NCBI GenBank assembly: GCA_017472365.1
Contig: JAFUQN010000040.1
Span: 1-43,806 of the forward strand
DNA from: Bacillota bacterium
Lineage (GTDB): Bacteria > Bacillota > Clostridia > Peptostreptococcales > Anaerovoracaceae
Direction of reading: 5' to 3'
DNA length: 43,806 bases
Positions within the stretch are counted from its first letter, which is position 1. Each line of letters opens with the position of its first letter. A program made the position numbers and the translations under genes. The notes under the pieces are model-generated. The model did not search any database and was not told the origin of the DNA. It saw nothing but the letters and a program-made list of their open reading frames with translations. Below are positions 24,218 through 31,545 of this stretch, piece by piece.

Positions 24218-24895
24218 ATGGAATCCAGAATAAAAATGGCTGTAGCCGCGATGATTTTGTTTATCATTGAGTTTTATACGGGAAGGGTGCAGAAAGTTCA
24301 AAATCTGTCCAATGCGGATTTTATCCGCTTTCACGTGGTTGCCAATAGCGATTCGGCAGAGGACCAGGCGCTGAAACTGCAGGTGCGCGACGGGGTTTTG
24401 GAAGAAATCAACCGTGGAATGGCGGAGTACACCATGGCCCAGGCAGATCCTTCAGAAAAACGTGTGGAACTGACGCTGGAACAGTCGAGGGAATATGTGA
24501 AAACCCACCTGGATGAAATCCAACGGACAGGGGAACGGATCGTGCGGACGATGGGATATGACTATCCGGTGGATGCGGATCTGGAAATCTGTGAGATTCC
24601 GGAAAAGACTTACGGAAATGTGACGTTTCCGGAAGGAACGTATGAAGCATTGAACGTGACCATTGGCAGCGGCGGCGGACGAAACTGGTGGTGCGTTCTG
24701 TTTCCGCCACTGTGTCTCGTCGGAGCTGTCCCGTCGGAAGAAGGGATGGTTCCGGAAGAGACAGAGGCATTGGAACTTTACCGGAACGCGGTCTGGGATC
24801 CGAAATATGATCAGCTTTTGAAAGCTGCCGAAAAGGCACAGCCGGTGAAGCTGGAATTGAAATTCAAAGTGCTGGAAATTTTAAGTGAAGCGTAA
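24218..24895 (+). CDS. spoIIR: Stage II sporulation protein R
   Basis: SpoIIR is made in the forespore, exported, and signals across the membrane to SpoIIGA so that pro-sigma-E is processed in the mother cell. The family signature FIRFHVVANSDSAEDQALKL followed by QVRDGVLEEI is near residues 30-60, and the GRNWWCVLFPPLCLV segment is near 165. The N-terminus has one hydrophobic export segment (MAVAAMILFIIEFYTG). The ATG at 24218 is chosen because AAAGGA is nine bases upstream; it gives 225 residues. An in-frame ATG at 24179 gives 238 but has a poor site and overlaps the predicted promoter. A terminator follows. Confidence 0.92.
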   Translation: MESRIKMAVAAMILFIIEFYTGRVQKVQNLSNADFIRFHVVANSDSAEDQALKLQVRDGVLEEINRGMAEYTMAQADPSEKRVELTLEQSREYVKTHLDEIQRTGERIVRTMGYDYPVDADLEICEIPEKTYGNVTFPEGTYEALNVTIGSGGGRNWWCVLFPPLCLVGAVPSEEGMVPEETEALELYRNAVWDPKYDQLLKAAEKAQPVKLELKFKVLEILSEA

Positions 24896-24920
24896 ATCAT
24901 TCAAGCATAGCAGCAATGTG

Positions 24921-24960
24921 AAGAGACTGTGATTTCTTTGGAAAACACAGTCTTTTCTAT
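24921..24960 (+). terminator. Terminator after spoIIR
   Basis: AAGAGACTGTG (24921-24931) pairs with CACAGTCTTTT (24946-24956), with one mismatch, followed by a T-rich tail. Confidence 0.8.
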
Positions 24961-24988
24961 TCTCAGATCGGCGTTTTTGTGGTACACT
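24960..24988 (+). promoter_or_regulatory. Promoter of the phosphoglucomutase gene
   Basis: TTCTCA (24960-24965), 17 bases, TACACT (24983-24988). TG one base upstream of the -10 gives an extended -10. Transcription would start near 24995, leaving a 145-nt leader. Confidence 0.5.
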
Positions 24989-24994
24989 TAACTA

Positions 24995-25138
24995 TGTGTA
25001 GGCAAAGTGCCTTCATTTTGTGATGCGCGGATTTTTTCGACAGAATTCGTCAAAAATCGCCGCAGGTTTGTAAGTACACCCGCGGTCCAGCGGGTTTCAA
25101 AGAGTAAAGGAAATAAGAATCGAAGGGAGAAAGATCTT
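24995..25138 (+). promoter_or_regulatory. Structured leader of the phosphoglucomutase gene
   Basis: The leader holds a long AT-rich hairpin (CGGATTTTTTCGAC at 25028-25041 against GTCAAAAATCGCCG at 25049-25062) and a GC hairpin CCCGC-GGTCCA-GCGGG (25079-25094). I do not recognise a known riboswitch class. It may affect mRNA stability or translation. Confidence 0.4.
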
Positions 25139-26866
25139 ATGAGCACAGGAAAATATGAAACCGTATTAAAGCAGTGCAAGCTTTGGATGGATAATTCCAA
25201 ACTGGATCCGGCCATGAGAGCCGAACTGGAAGTGTACACCAAGGCTCTGGACCAGAACCCGGAAGATGCAGCGGCTCTGGATGAAATCTATGAACGCTTC
25301 TATAAGGAACTGGAATTCGGTACCGGCGGTCTGAGAGGGATCCTGGGTGCAGGTACCAACAGAATGAACGTACATACCGTTGCCAAGGCGACTCAGGGCC
25401 TGGCGAACTATGTAAATAACCACTACGCAGTAAAGAAGACCCTGTTCAAGAAGGGAAAGAAGGCTTCTGTTGCGATTTCTTACGACAGCCGTAACATGTC
25501 CAAGGAATTCGCAAACATGTGCGCGAGAGTATTGGTTGCCAATGACATCGAAGTATATCTGTATAAGGAACTGATGCCCACTCCGGCGCTGTCCTTCGCA
25601 GTAAGACACTACGGTTGCGCTGCCGGTATTATGATCACCGCCAGCCATAACCCGGCCAAGTACAATGGATACAAGGCTTACAACGACGAAGGCTGCCAGA
25701 TGAGCGGTGAACAGGCTGACGAAGTGCTGGGCGAAATCAACAAGCTGGATATCTTCAGAGACGTAAAGATGGCTGCTGATGACAGCGCTGTCAACTACAT
25801 CCCGGAAGAAACCATCGACGCTTACATCGCTGCTGTTAAGAAGGAAAGCACCGGCTTCAACGGATGCAAGAACCTGGAAGTGGTATACACTCCGCTGAAC
25901 GGCGCCGGTAACAAGCCTGTACGCCGTATTCTGGATGAAATCGGCGTAGGTAAGGTCATCATTGTTCCCGAACAGGAACTGCCCGATGGGAACTTCCCCA
26001 CCGCACCGTATCCCAACCCGGAAAAGAAGGAAGCTCTGAAGCTGGGTCTGGATCTGTGTAAGGAACTGGGTACCCCCGACCTGTTATTAGCAACCGACCC
26101 GGATGCTGACCGTGTGGGTATCGCTGTGAAGCACGACGGTGAATTCGTCCTGCTGACCGGTAACGAAGTAGGCGTCCTCTTACTGGACTTCCTCTGCCAG
26201 GTGGAAAAGCTGGCGGAAAACCCCATTTGCGTAAAGACCATCGTATCTTCCAAGATGACCGACGCTGTGGCTAAGAACTACGGTGTGGAAGTGAAGAACG
26301 TTCTGACCGGCTTCAAGTACATCGGTGAACAGATCAAGCTGCTGGAAGAAAAGGGCGAAGAAGACAGATACGTTCTGGGCTTTGAAGAAAGCTACGGCTA
26401 CCTGTCCGGTCCGTATGTAAGAGACAAGGACGCTGTGAACGCATCCATGCTGATCTGCGAAATGGCTTCCTTCTACAAGAGCGCAGGTACCGACCTGGTG
26501 GCTCACCTGAACGATCTGTACGACAAGTACGGCTATTATAAGAACGATCTGATGGATATCAACTTCGAAGGTGCTGCCGGTATGGAAAAGATGGCTTCCA
26601 TCATTGAAGGACTGAGACAGAATCCGCTGACTTCCGTCAACGGTCACGCTGTGGTTTCCAAGATCGACTATGGTAAGGACGACACCGGCCTGCCCAAGTC
26701 CACCGTGCTGGAATACAACATGGAAGACGGTTCCACTGTTATCGTTCGTCCTTCCGGTACCGAACCGAAGCTGAAGATCTATCTGAGCGCCCGCGGAACT
26801 TCTGTGGCCGACTCCGAACGAATCATTGCAGCCATGAAGGAAGAAATGGGTGCGCTGGTAAAATAA
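25139..26866 (+). CDS. pgcA: Phospho-sugar mutase (alpha-phosphoglucomutase)
   Basis: A 575-residue cytoplasmic enzyme that interconverts glucose 1- and 6-phosphate, linking glycolysis to cell-wall and polysaccharide precursors. The phosphoserine loop is GIMITASHNPAKYNGYK (Ser169), the metal loop DPDADRVG is near 320, the sugar-binding loop is GFEESYGYLSG and the phosphate-binding loop RPSGTEPKLKIY is near the C-terminus. GTGGLRGILGAG near residue 61 is typical of the long PgcA branch. The frame is open upstream to 25007 but ATG 25139 has GAAGGGAGA and matches the family start. Codon bias is strong, as in thiolase. Some members act on phosphomannose too. Confidence 0.93.
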   Translation: MSTGKYETVLKQCKLWMDNSKLDPAMRAELEVYTKALDQNPEDAAALDEIYERFYKELEFGTGGLRGILGAGTNRMNVHTVAKATQGLANYVNNHYAVKKTLFKKGKKASVAISYDSRNMSKEFANMCARVLVANDIEVYLYKELMPTPALSFAVRHYGCAAGIMITASHNPAKYNGYKAYNDEGCQMSGEQADEVLGEINKLDIFRDVKMAADDSAVNYIPEETIDAYIAAVKKESTGFNGCKNLEVVYTPLNGAGNKPVRRILDEIGVGKVIIVPEQELPDGNFPTAPYPNPEKKEALKLGLDLCKELGTPDLLLATDPDADRVGIAVKHDGEFVLLTGNEVGVLLLDFLCQVEKLAENPICVKTIVSSKMTDAVAKNYGVEVKNVLTGFKYIGEQIKLLEEKGEEDRYVLGFEESYGYLSGPYVRDKDAVNASMLICEMASFYKSAGTDLVAHLNDLYDKYGYYKNDLMDINFEGAAGMEKMASIIEGLRQNPLTSVNGHAVVSKIDYGKDDTGLPKSTVLEYNMEDGSTVIVRPSGTEPKLKIYLSARGTSVADSERIIAAMKEEMGALVK

Positions 26867-26908
26867 ATCACGCCGCAATTCCGCGGTATCACTAAGGAGT
26901 AAAAACAA

Positions 26909-27826
26909 ATGAATAAAGCAATTATCGCTATGGATAAAAGCGGTTCGTTCCGTGTATATCTGGCGATTACCACTTCCATGGTGGAAGATGCCAGACAGAT
27001 CCATGATACCACCCCGCTGGCAACCGCGGCCATGGGCCGCGTTCTGACTGCCGCAGGACTCATGGGTCTGATGCTGAAGAACCCGAAAGACAAGTTAACA
27101 ATTCAGTTCAAAGGTGATGGCCCGGCCAGAGAAATTCTGGCGACCGCCAATGCCGACGGCCGTGTGAAGGGTTACATCTCCAATCCCGACGTGGATCTTC
27201 CGCTGAAAGCCAACGGAAAGCTGGACGTGGGAAATGCTCTGGGGATCGGCCATGTGACCGTAATCAAGGATCTGGGGCTGAAAGAACCATACGTGGGACG
27301 GATCGAACTGGTCAACGGCGAAATCGCCGAAGACCTGACCGCATACTTCTTCGTATCGGAGCAGCAGTCTTCTTCTGTAGCCCTGGGTGTCCGCGTGGAT
27401 ACCGATCTGACCGTGGCTGCGGCCGGCGGTATGATCATCCAGATGCTCCCTGGAGCGAACATGGCGTCCGTAGACGCTCTGGAACCTCTGCTGGATCAGA
27501 TGACACCGATTTCCACTCTGGTGGAAGAAGTGACAAAAGAATCTGCCGGTAAGACGGAAGAGGCTGTCGTAGAAGACCTGTTGAACCGTATCTTTGCACC
27601 GATGCCGGAAGAATTTGCAGTGATCGCCAAGGAAACCAGAGATCTGGGCTGGGAATGTGACTGTTCCACCGAACGTCTGGAACAGGCGCTCATGAGCATT
27701 GGCGTAAAAGATATGAAAACCATCCTGGAAGAAGACGGTGAAGCGGAGCTGACCTGTCAGTTCTGCAGAACGAAGTACCATTTTGACAAGGCACATCTGG
27801 AACGTCTTCTGGAAGAGATGATGTAA
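26909..27826 (+). CDS. hslO: Redox-regulated chaperone Hsp33
   Basis: Hsp33 is a cytoplasmic holdase that is switched on when oxidants release zinc from its C-terminal cysteines. The four cysteines are present: Cys250-x-Cys252 in GWECDCSTERL and Cys283-x-x-Cys286 in LTCQFCRTKY. The N-terminal domain shows TAAGLMGLMLKNPKDKLTIQ and GPAREILATANADGRVKGYI. The 305-residue length is slightly over the norm of about 290. AAGGAG precedes the ATG. It follows phosphoglucomutase by 42 bases and is probably on the same transcript. Confidence 0.97.
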   Translation: MNKAIIAMDKSGSFRVYLAITTSMVEDARQIHDTTPLATAAMGRVLTAAGLMGLMLKNPKDKLTIQFKGDGPAREILATANADGRVKGYISNPDVDLPLKANGKLDVGNALGIGHVTVIKDLGLKEPYVGRIELVNGEIAEDLTAYFFVSEQQSSSVALGVRVDTDLTVAAAGGMIIQMLPGANMASVDALEPLLDQMTPISTLVEEVTKESAGKTEEAVVEDLLNRIFAPMPEEFAVIAKETRDLGWECDCSTERLEQALMSIGVKDMKTILEEDGEAELTCQFCRTKYHFDKAHLERLLEEMM

Positions 27827-27835
27827 ATTACGGCG

Positions 27836-27856
27836 GGGGACCGCAGATCGGTCCCC
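27836..27856 (+). terminator. Hairpin between hslO and mscL
   Basis: GGGGACC-GCAGATC-GGTCCCC, a 7-bp GC stem. There is no T-run beyond TGTT, so it is a weak terminator or an mRNA-stability hairpin. Confidence 0.45.
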
Positions 27857-27881
27857 TGTTCAGATATGCGAGGTACATAAG

Positions 27882-28358
27882 ATGAAAATTATCGAGGATT
27901 TTAAAAAGTTTGCGCTGAAGGGCAACGTCATCGACATGGCTGTCGGGGTTGTTGTCGGCGGTGCGTTCTCTAAAGTTGTATCTTCTGTCGTAAGTGACCT
28001 GATCACTCCGGTGATTGGAGTACTGACTGCTGGTGTGGACTTCAAGGATCTGAAGTGGGTCATTGCGTCCAGCGTTGCAGAAGACGGGTCCGTTGTGGAA
28101 ACAGCTATCACTTACGGAAACTTCATCCAGAACGTTGTGGATTTTCTGATCATCGGATTCTCCATCATGTTTGTAGTCAAGGCCATCAACAAGGCTAAGG
28201 ATCTGACAGAAGCTAAGAAGAAGGCTGCGGAAGCGGAAGAAGCAGCGCGTATCGCTGCAGAAGAAGCTGCAAAGCCGAAGGAACCCACCGAAGCGGATCT
28301 TTTGAAGGAGATTCGCGATCTGCTGAAGGCTCAGCAGGAAACCGGCGCAGGAAAATAG
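27882..28358 (+). CDS. mscL: Large-conductance mechanosensitive channel
   Basis: MscL forms a pentameric pore that opens under membrane tension to release solutes on osmotic downshock. The family start is clear: FKKFALKGNVIDMAVGVVVG, then GAFSKVVSSVVSDLITPVIG (first membrane helix, about 15-45). A second helix follows at about 80-105 (FIQNVVDFLIIGFSIMFVVK). The C-terminal helix is Ala/Glu/Lys-rich (TEAKKKAAEAEEAARIAAEE), a long cytoplasmic bundle. The protein has 158 residues, slightly longer than the usual 130-150 because of this tail. It has a weak ribosome binding site (GAGG). Confidence 0.97.
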   Translation: MKIIEDFKKFALKGNVIDMAVGVVVGGAFSKVVSSVVSDLITPVIGVLTAGVDFKDLKWVIASSVAEDGSVVETAITYGNFIQNVVDFLIIGFSIMFVVKAINKAKDLTEAKKKAAEAEEAARIAAEEAAKPKEPTEADLLKEIRDLLKAQQETGAGK

Positions 28359-28378
28359 CCGGAAATCAACAGACAGAC

Positions 28379-28413
28379 ACGGCCGCGTGCGCTGAAAGCG
28401 TCAGCGGCCGTTT
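28379..28413 (+). terminator. GC-rich hairpin after mscL
   Basis: ACGGCCGC (28379-28386) pairs with GCGGCCGT (28404-28411), extended inside by GCGCT/AGCGT-type pairs around a GAAA loop. Only three T follow, so termination is probably partial. Confidence 0.55.
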
Positions 28414-28451
28414 GACGCTTGCCTGAAACTCATTATGGAGGCAAAGAAATT

Positions 28452-29531
28452 ATGATCAAATTAGGTGTATTTTTTGGCGGAAAGTCGGGAGAACACGAAG
28501 TGTCGCTGATGTCGGCGTGCTCGGTGATCCGGGCCATCGACCGGACCAAATTCCAAATTGTGATGATCGGAATTACGAAGCAGGGAAAGTGGCTTCTGTA
28601 CGACGGTCCGGAAGAAGCCATTGAGGATGGATCCTGGGAAGCTGTCGCTGAACAGAAACTGAATGAAACTCCGGAAACGTATCAGATCATCATGTACGGA
28701 GACAGTCCTCTAGCTCTGAAAAACCGCATCGATTTCGCTCTCCCCATCCTGCACGGGCCGTATGGGGAAGATGGAACGATCCAGGGATTGTTTGAAATCA
28801 TGGATATCCCCTATGGTGGCTGCGGCGTACTGAGTTCTGCGGTGGCCATGGATAAGATCGTGGCGCGCGATACCTTCGCCAGCGCCGGTCTGGCCCAGCC
28901 CCGCTACATCCGTACCAACCGCGAGGAGATCGAACGCGATCCGGAAGCGCTGATGGACCAGGTGGAAGAAATCTGCGGCTATCCGGCATTTATCAAGCCG
29001 GCAAACATGGGATCGTCGGTGGGCCTTTCCAAGGCAAAAGACCGATCTCAGCTGAAAGCTGCGCTGGATTTGGCCCTGCGCTACGACCGGAGAATCATCA
29101 TCGAAGAGGGAATCGATTGCCGGGAAATCGAAACGGCGGCTCTGGGAAATTACAGTGCGGAATTCGGCGCCATCGGAGAAATCATCTCCGCCAATGAAGA
29201 ATTTTACGATTACGAATCCAAATACCAGTCAGGAAATAAAACGCGGCTGTGTATTCCGGCCGATTTGACACCGGAACAGGAACGGGAAGTCCTGGAAATG
29301 GCTCAGACCGCGTACCAGGCTATCGACGGTACGGGTCTGGCGCGCATCGACTTCCTGATGGATAAACATACGGGAAAACTGTATATCAACGAGATCAATA
29401 CGATGCCCGGATTTACAAAGTACAGCATGTTCCCGCTGTTATGGCAGGAAGCCGGGATGTCGTATTCGCAGCTCATAGAAAGGATTGTGGAGTTAGGATA
29501 TGAAAGATATCATGCTAAAAATCGTAGGTAG
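28452..29531 (+). CDS. ddl: D-alanine--D-alanine ligase
   Basis: An ATP-grasp ligase of 359 residues that makes D-alanyl-D-alanine for peptidoglycan. The N-terminal signature is VFFGGKSGEHEVSLMSA. LPILHGPYGEDGTIQGLFE is near residue 97, followed by PYGGCGVLSSAVAMDK. The ATP-grasp residues include FIKPANMGSSVGLSKAK and the C-terminal metal site YINEINTMPGFTKYSMFP. The ATG at 28452 is preferred over an in-frame upstream start at 28419 because GGAGG (28437-28441) is ten bases away. Its last 32 bases overlap the DUF1934 gene. Confidence 0.97.
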   Translation: MIKLGVFFGGKSGEHEVSLMSACSVIRAIDRTKFQIVMIGITKQGKWLLYDGPEEAIEDGSWEAVAEQKLNETPETYQIIMYGDSPLALKNRIDFALPILHGPYGEDGTIQGLFEIMDIPYGGCGVLSSAVAMDKIVARDTFASAGLAQPRYIRTNREEIERDPEALMDQVEEICGYPAFIKPANMGSSVGLSKAKDRSQLKAALDLALRYDRRIIIEEGIDCREIETAALGNYSAEFGAIGEIISANEEFYDYESKYQSGNKTRLCIPADLTPEQEREVLEMAQTAYQAIDGTGLARIDFLMDKHTGKLYINEINTMPGFTKYSMFPLLWQEAGMSYSQLIERIVELGYERYHAKNRR

Positions 29532-29934
29532 ACAGGTGACCAACGATGGTACCGGTCCCTCGGACGAACAGGTCATGGAATTCGTCACCGAGGGTCAGTT
29601 GTTTGAACGCAACGGTTCTACTTACTTGTTATACAAAGAAACGGAGATGTCCGGCCTGGAGGGTTGTACCACGTCTCTGAAGGTGAAGGGTGATACGGTC
29701 CGCATGAAGCGTTACGGGGAAGCCCTGCCCATCGATACTGTGATGGAATTCCAGAAGGGAAAGCGTTATGAAGGATACTACGAAACGCCGTACGGTGCGT
29801 TTGAAATGGAAATCCTGACCAATAGCGTGGATAACCGCCTGCACGAAGGCGTTCTGGACATCGATTACGCGATCAGCCTCAAGGGGTTAACGGAGGCCAG
29901 ATCCAGACTGAATATTACGATCCTGAATCAGTAA
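29500..29934 (+). CDS. DUF1934 (YwiB-like) beta-barrel protein
   Basis: A 144-residue small beta-rich protein of the DUF1934 family (YwiB in Bacillus), whose structure is a calycin-like barrel and whose role is unknown. Family features are MLKIVGRQ at the start, TEGQLFERNGSTYLLYKETE, the glycine/threonine strand LEGCTTSLKVKGDTVRMKRYG and a C-terminal DIDYAISLKGLTEARSRLNI. The gene starts inside the 3' end of ddl in another frame, so translation is coupled to ddl. A wall-related role is possible from context alone. Confidence 0.87.
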   Translation: MKDIMLKIVGRQVTNDGTGPSDEQVMEFVTEGQLFERNGSTYLLYKETEMSGLEGCTTSLKVKGDTVRMKRYGEALPIDTVMEFQKGKRYEGYYETPYGAFEMEILTNSVDNRLHEGVLDIDYAISLKGLTEARSRLNITILNQ

Positions 29935-29966
29935 ACGAAACGGGGTCGCCGGAGAGAGGTGTTGGT

Positions 29967-31439
29967 ATGAACGGAAGAAAAAAGAAAGCGGTCCGGGCGC
30001 TGGCGCTGATCATTGCGCTGGTAATGATCGTGACGACGCTGATGATGGGACTGACGATGATTTACGGAGCCTCGGAGATCTATGTTTACGGTGCATCGGA
30101 AGATGTGACGGACCGGGAGTCTCTGGAAAAAGAACTGGGTCATCTTGCGGATGTCATCGAGAGGATCCGAAAAATCTATAAAGACGAGGTTTCTTACGAG
30201 ACGCTGGTTTACGGTGCCTTTGAAGGTGTGTTCGATGCACTGGAGGATCCCTACAGCGAGTATTTGGAAGCCGAAGAAAGTACGGAATTTCGTGAACAGT
30301 CCAACGGGGAGTTCGACGGCATCGGAATCACCATGGAAGATGACGGTTACGGCCGCTGCCTCGTGGTATCTCCGGTATCCGGATCTCCTGCGGAAGAAGC
30401 CGGAATTCAGAGCGGCGATATCATCGAATCTGTAGATGGTAAATCTTTGGCGGGAATGACGCTGGGGGAATGGGGCGATTTGATCCGCGGAAAGGCGGGA
30501 ACAGAGGTAACGCTGAAAATCAACCGCAGCGGTGTGATCATGGAATTTACTGTGATCCGCGCAAAAATCAAAACGGAAGCGGTGACCTGGGAGCTGATCG
30601 GCGACGATATCGGATATATTCAGATCAGTCAGTTTGACAGCGATGCAGATAAGGAATTCCTCCTGAAGCGTGCCGGGGCAATCCACGCCGGCGCGAAATC
30701 TCTGATCATTGATGTGAGAAATAACCCCGGCGGTCATGTGGATGTGGTCTGTAACATTGCCAATATGCTGATTCCCGGAGAAGACAAGGTCATCATGGAG
30801 ATGACTCGTCAGGAAGAAGTGCTGGGAACGATTGAAACCAACGGAGCCGGGATGGACGGAATCCCTGTGGTTCTGCTGATCAACGAAGGAAGTGCATCTT
30901 CGTCGGAAATCCTGGCTGGAGCGCTGAAGGATAACGGCGCGGCGACTCTGGTGGGGACGACCACCTACGGAAAGGGGATCGCCCAGTCGGTCAGCGAACT
31001 GAAAAACGGCGGAACGATGAAAGTTTCCACCTATTATTTCACAACGCCTGACGGGGATGTGATCAATGGCGTGGGGGTTGCTCCCGATGTGTATGTGGTC
31101 AACGGATCAGGCTTGTCGGAAGAAGACGCAGCAAAGGAATATGCCAAGCTGGCGCCCATGACGGAGAAAATCAAGTATTACAAAGGGCAGACGGGGCTTA
31201 ATGTCTATGCAGCTCAGCAGAGACTGAACCTGCTGGGATATGATTTGAAGCTGACGGCAACCATGGATGAAGCTACGGTGGCTGCGGTGAAGCAGTTCCA
31301 GGACGAAACGGGAATGTTCCCTTACGGCGGACTGGATTACAGTACCATGGCCATGTTGGAACAGCTGGTAGAGGAATGGCTCACCGGAGGTACGGAAGAC
31401 AATCAGATGGCCAAGGCAATTGAATTATTAACAAAGTAG
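29967..31439 (+). CDS. ctpA: S41 C-terminal processing protease with PDZ and peptidoglycan-binding domains
   Basis: A 490-residue membrane-anchored serine protease. One N-terminal membrane helix (residues 9-34), an S41 N-terminal helical region (50-105), a PDZ domain (about 112-200, with VVSPVSGSPAEEAGIQSGD then IIESVDGKSL), the S41 catalytic domain (205-385) and a peptidoglycan-binding-1 domain (about 410-470). The Ser-Lys dyad is visible as NEGSASSSEILAG (near 311) and TTYGKGIAQSV (Lys336). LRTPGG-type substrate-groove residues appear as DVRNNPGGHVD. It acts outside the membrane near the wall and probably trims envelope proteins. AGAGAGGTG precedes the ATG. CtpA/CtpB-type is the closest label. 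Confidence 0.93.
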   Translation: MNGRKKKAVRALALIIALVMIVTTLMMGLTMIYGASEIYVYGASEDVTDRESLEKELGHLADVIERIRKIYKDEVSYETLVYGAFEGVFDALEDPYSEYLEAEESTEFREQSNGEFDGIGITMEDDGYGRCLVVSPVSGSPAEEAGIQSGDIIESVDGKSLAGMTLGEWGDLIRGKAGTEVTLKINRSGVIMEFTVIRAKIKTEAVTWELIGDDIGYIQISQFDSDADKEFLLKRAGAIHAGAKSLIIDVRNNPGGHVDVVCNIANMLIPGEDKVIMEMTRQEEVLGTIETNGAGMDGIPVVLLINEGSASSSEILAGALKDNGAATLVGTTTYGKGIAQSVSELKNGGTMKVSTYYFTTPDGDVINGVGVAPDVYVVNGSGLSEEDAAKEYAKLAPMTEKIKYYKGQTGLNVYAAQQRLNLLGYDLKLTATMDEATVAAVKQFQDETGMFPYGGLDYSTMAMLEQLVEEWLTGGTEDNQMAKAIELLTK

Positions 31440-31445
31440 AAATCA

Positions 31446-31478
31446 ACGCAACTCCAGAAAAGAGTTGCGTTTCTATTT
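31446..31478 (+). terminator. Terminator after the S41 protease gene
   Basis: ACGCAACTC-(7)-GAGTTGCGT (31446-31470) followed by TTTCTATTT. The downstream arm doubles as the -35 of the next promoter. Confidence 0.85.
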
Positions 31479-31493
31479 GAGGGAGAGTATAAT
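31465..31493 (+). promoter_or_regulatory. Promoter of the SLH-TolC gene, overlapping a terminator
   Basis: TTGCGT (31465-31470), 17 bases, TATAAT (31488-31493). The -35 lies in the descending arm of the preceding terminator. A hairpin CCGACC-GACG-GGTCGG (31508-31523) follows in the leader. Confidence 0.7.
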
Positions 31494-31545
31494 TAGTCGT
31501 GCAAAACCGACCGACGGGTCGGAAATATAAGAAAGGGGAAGAGGA

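Noticed and set aside
25007-25138. 44-residue N-terminal extension of phosphoglucomutase
   Set aside because: The in-frame start at 25007 has no SD, and the extension (basic, FCDARIFSTEFVK) is coded by the hairpins of the leader. ATG 25139 matches the family start.
28412-28439. TTGACG with TATGGA as a ddl promoter
   Set aside because: The -10 matches only three of six bases, and transcription would start after the ddl ribosome binding site.
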